In this document: positions 61,513 through 64,000 of the stretch, piece after piece
Numbering within the stretch: the first letter of the stretch is position 1
Layout: each line of letters opens with the position of its first letter
DNA from: Pectinatus haikarae
GTDB lineage: Bacteria; Bacillota; Negativicutes; Selenomonadales; Selenomonadaceae
Assembly: GCF_015732185.1 (NCBI RefSeq)
Contig: NZ_WIQM01000008.1
Span: 372,001-436,000, forward strand
Length of the DNA: 64,000 bases
Direction: 5' to 3'
Position numbers and translations under genes: made by a program
Notes under the pieces: model-generated
Databases searched by the model: none
Seen by the model: only the letters and a program-made list of their open reading frames with translations
What the model was told of the DNA's origin: nothing

Positions 61513-63543
61513 TCAAATCTTTTTCGAAATGATCCTTCGAATGAAGTAAAGCATCATCAGAATACATACAATAAGACCAAAACTTTGGGAAGCCGTGTCA
61601 AAATTTTTGCCTACGAGAGAAAGTGGATCGCCGCTGCCTCCGGACGTGACAGAGGCAACTATGGCGGCAGCGATGATCACGCCCATAATGCTTTCGCCGA
61701 CAATCATGCCCGAGGCAAAAAGGACACCGCGCCGTTCGTGCTTTTCAATATAATCAGGATTTTTCTGCGCATGTTTTTTCAGATGCTTATGAACGAAATA
61801 AGCTGCTATAGCACCAATTACTAATGGTTCATCGGCAGAAGGCGGCAGATAAATACCCATGCCGACAGCAAGCGGCGGCAGGCTCCAGAGCGGATTGAGC
61901 TTTTTTATAAATATATCAATGATAATCACGATGATCCCAAGCAGGATGCCAATACCGATGAGAGTCCAATCAATATTGCTGTTGAATATGCCCTGGGCTA
62001 TTGTTGTCATGAGGTTGGCCTGAGGAGCGGCCATTGCCTGAGACGGGTCCATATCAGAGCGGGGAAATGCGCCTGCAAAGCCGTAAGCCTGATAGAGAAG
62101 ATTTAAAACAGGAGATATCACGCAGGCACCGAAAATACAGCCAATGATAAGTGCGATCTGTTGTTTCCAAGGCGTCGCACCAACTAAAAGGCCGGTCTTC
62201 AGATCCTGTAGATTATCATTGGATATGGTTGCCGTAGCAAGGATTATACTGGTAATAAATATTGCAAAAGCTATAGCAAACTTTCTTCCGGCGGGGTCGG
62301 CGAATATTCCCTGAGAAGAGCCGACTGCCAGAATGATTAAGGAAGAAATAATTATACCGAGCAGGCCGATGCCTGATACGGGGCTGGAGGATGAACCGAC
62401 AAGACCTGCCATATAACCGCAGGCAGCCGCCACCAGAAAACCGATCAGCAGAACGAGTAAAGTGCCTATAATAGTAAAAATGATAACGGTACCGGTGGAA
62501 AAAGCTGCAGCGGCTGCAAACGAGTACACGGTAAACAACAGACCTATTGTTATCAGGATAAACAAGATCGTCATAGTCTTAAGTGACAGATCCGTATCCA
62601 TGCGGTGTGCGGTTTTATTGACAGTGTTATTTGCTGCATTAGCCGCCATAAGCTCTTTTATACCGGTTATCACTGGCTTCATCAGTAAGAGAAAAGTCCA
62701 TAAAGCAGCGACCCCTATGGTGCCTGTACCGATGAAACGTACTTTGCTCACCCAGACAGATGAAGCAAAGCTTATGAGGTCCATGCCTTCCTTAGGAGAA
62801 GCAAGTGTGGTGAAATATGGGGTAAAAACACCCCAAGCCAGAATTATACCGACAAGCATCGCTATGCCGCCTGCCAGACCGATCAGGTATCCGGCACCAA
62901 AAAGTGCCAGAGAAAAGCCCATAGTGATGCTGAATACAGCTTTACCGACAGCAAAGGCCCAGCTTATTTGATCAGCGAGCAGACGAAAGCCGGCGGTGCA
63001 TAAATTTACTGCCGCGGCGAGAAATGCCCCCATGCTTATTTCTTTGAGGCCATTGTCGGAATTACTCGATTCATCATTGGAAGAACTGCCGGCTTTCAAT
63101 ATTTCAGCGGCAGCCTTTCCCTCGGGATAGGCAAGATCACTGTGAACTACCATAGCTCTTCTGAGCGGAATGGTGAATAATACACCTAGGGCACCGCCGC
63201 ACAGACAGATCATAAAAGTCTGCCACAGTGGGAAATCAGCCCAATAGCCGCTCATAAGCAGCCCCGGAATAATAAAGATAACTGCCGACAAGGTTCCGGC
63301 GGCAGATACCTGTGTCTGAACCATGTTGTTTTCCAGTATGTTTGAGCCGGCAAACATACGCAGAACGGCCATCGAAATAACTGCTGCAGGTATGGATGAA
63401 GAAAAGGTCAGCCCCACCTTTAGACCAAGATAAACATTTGATGCTGTAAAAATTCCTGTCAGCAGCATCCCTAAAAACATTCCTCTGAAAGTAAGTTCGG
63501 GTAAAGCTACATCGTTTGCCATTACATCGACCGATTTTTTCAT
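61513..63543 (-). CDS. OPT-family oligopeptide transporter
   Basis: 676 residues with about sixteen membrane helices. OPT features: LTFRGMFLGMLLTGIFTASNVYLGLKVGLTFSSSIPAAVISMAVLRMF, NNMVQTQVSAAGTLSAVIFIIPGLLMSGYW, LAYPEGKAAAEILKAG and SSPVSGIGLLGIIISSLI. Imports small peptides or peptide-metal complexes by proton symport. AGGAGG precedes the ATG. Alone in its transcription unit; upstream is repeat copy D. Confidence 0.93.
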   Translation of the reverse strand: MKKSVDVMANDVALPELTFRGMFLGMLLTGIFTASNVYLGLKVGLTFSSSIPAAVISMAVLRMFAGSNILENNMVQTQVSAAGTLSAVIFIIPGLLMSGYWADFPLWQTFMICLCGGALGVLFTIPLRRAMVVHSDLAYPEGKAAAEILKAGSSSNDESSNSDNGLKEISMGAFLAAAVNLCTAGFRLLADQISWAFAVGKAVFSITMGFSLALFGAGYLIGLAGGIAMLVGIILAWGVFTPYFTTLASPKEGMDLISFASSVWVSKVRFIGTGTIGVAALWTFLLLMKPVITGIKELMAANAANNTVNKTAHRMDTDLSLKTMTILFILITIGLLFTVYSFAAAAAFSTGTVIIFTIIGTLLVLLIGFLVAAACGYMAGLVGSSSSPVSGIGLLGIIISSLIILAVGSSQGIFADPAGRKFAIAFAIFITSIILATATISNDNLQDLKTGLLVGATPWKQQIALIIGCIFGACVISPVLNLLYQAYGFAGAFPRSDMDPSQAMAAPQANLMTTIAQGIFNSNIDWTLIGIGILLGIIVIIIDIFIKKLNPLWSLPPLAVGMGIYLPPSADEPLVIGAIAAYFVHKHLKKHAQKNPDYIEKHERRGVLFASGMIVGESIMGVIIAAAIVASVTSGGSGDPLSLVGKNFDTASQSFGLIVCILMMLYFIRRIISKKI

Positions 63544-63626
63544 GGAAATCCTCCTATTTGTCGATAGTATTTATCGGGATGTGACAAATTAATCAGTAAG
63601 TGATAAGAATTATAGATACATATATT

Positions 63627-63761
63627 AATTTGTCCGATGACTAACCCGCTCTGATACTCCCGCTTCTGCAAGCGGTGAGTAAAGAGCGGCTAACTCCCTG
63701 GATAATTTCGACTACTATTCAGGCGGCATTAAAACGCCGTCTGAATTAAGTCTCCATTTAT
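63627..63761 (+). repeat. Dispersed two-hairpin repeat, copy D (135 bp)
   Basis: Full-length copy on the plus strand, begins AATTTGTCCGATGACTA and ends TCTCCATTTAT. Both hairpins are kept, the second with CTGAATTAAGTC, so its outer stem is partly broken compared with copy A. It lies between the OPT gene and the 3' end of the histidine kinase gene. Confidence 0.9.
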
Positions 63762-63837
63762 CAATATCTATAATATGATAACCTTTACTGAGGAGAATGT
63801 AAACATAAACTAAAAAATATCTTCTGTATGATACTGA

Positions 63838-64000
63838 TCAATCTTTTTGGGATAGATATAAGGTAAAGATTGTCCGTATATTTTCTTCGCTCTGCACAAT
63901 AAGCATACCATTGTTTTTTTCTGCCAATGCCTTGGCTATGGAAAGACCCAGGCCGCTTCCCTCGTACTTTTTGGCTTCAGATGATCGATAAAATCTGTCA
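63838..64000 (-). CDS. Sensor histidine kinase, C-terminal end (5' part outside window)
   Basis: 53 residues up to the TGA at 63840-63838, in frame to the window edge. DRFYRSSEAKKYEGSGLGLS is the F/G2 region of the HATPase domain, followed by IAKALAEKNNGMLIVQSEENIRTIFTLYL. It is the ATP-binding end of an EnvZ/PhoR-type kinase. Sensor domain and partner regulator are outside the window. Confidence 0.9.
   Translation of the reverse strand, partial: DRFYRSSEAKKYEGSGLGLSIAKALAEKNNGMLIVQSEENIRTIFTLYLSQKD

Overview
The window comes from a diderm (outer-membrane) Firmicute, most likely a member of the Negativicutes (Selenomonadales/Veillonellales type). Low-to-mid GC, AAGGAGG-type ribosome binding sites, FMN and TPP riboswitches, PTS operons, a BglG/PRD regulator and a GlpP-family antiterminator look Firmicute. 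Two TonB proteins, ExbB/ExbD, a TonB-dependent receptor, an OstA/LptA-like protein and a P19/FTR1 iron system require an outer membrane. The genus cannot be fixed from sequence alone.

Layout. 1-1034: the 3' end of a Zn/Cd-type P1B ATPase and copy A of a dispersed repeat. 1035-5520: a PRD regulator divergent from an ascorbate-type PTS (EIIA, EIIB, EIIC). 5602-15276: a promoter with a Fur-type box and an eleven-gene iron operon (ApbE-like, ExbB, ExbD, TonB, FTR1, P19, FtrD-like, two FtsX-type permeases, ATPase, FMN-binding lipoprotein). 15287-20135: a GlpP-family antiterminator gene and a glucitol-type PTS operon, each with a consensus promoter and a leader terminator that share a sequence motif. 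20144-24376: a small secreted protein, iron-type alcohol dehydrogenase, TetR-controlled SMR pump, EamA exporter and a secreted DUF3887-like protein. 24438-28442: FMN riboswitch and ribD-ribE-ribBA-ribH, with repeat copy B in the leader. 28495-37049: phosphodiesterase, RodA, small proteins, an Lgt-like protein with lost catalytic motifs, aroC-aroK-aroB, a dGTPase-like gene and an LptA-like gene. 37156-42818: two ilvB/ilvN pairs flanking ilvC. 43006-47216: EamA exporter, then a TPP riboswitch and thiS-thiG-thiH-thiE. 47218-54464: a TonB-dependent uptake locus (ABC ATPase, TIM-barrel enzyme, binding lipoprotein, MerR regulator, outer-membrane receptor, permease) whose four transcription units each have a promoter with a 19-bp spacer. 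54461-63543: lrgAB, serS, a class B PBP, an orphan TonB, small membrane proteins, a GNAT and an OPT transporter. 63627-64000: repeat copy D and the 3' end of a histidine kinase.

The most interesting material is (i) the iron operon that carries both an unusual ApbE homologue and a lipoprotein with an ApbE flavinylation motif, suggesting flavin-linked electron transfer in iron uptake; (ii) the GlpP-like antitermination circuit apparently applied to a glucitol PTS; (iii) the 19-bp-spacer promoters around the MerR gene, pointing to a local MerR regulon for a metal-chelate or corrinoid uptake system with a CbiR-like TIM barrel; (iv) a 135-bp two-hairpin repeat present four times, once between the FMN riboswitch terminator and ribD and once supplying a stop codon; and (v) a ThiS whose diglycine is blocked by two extra residues.
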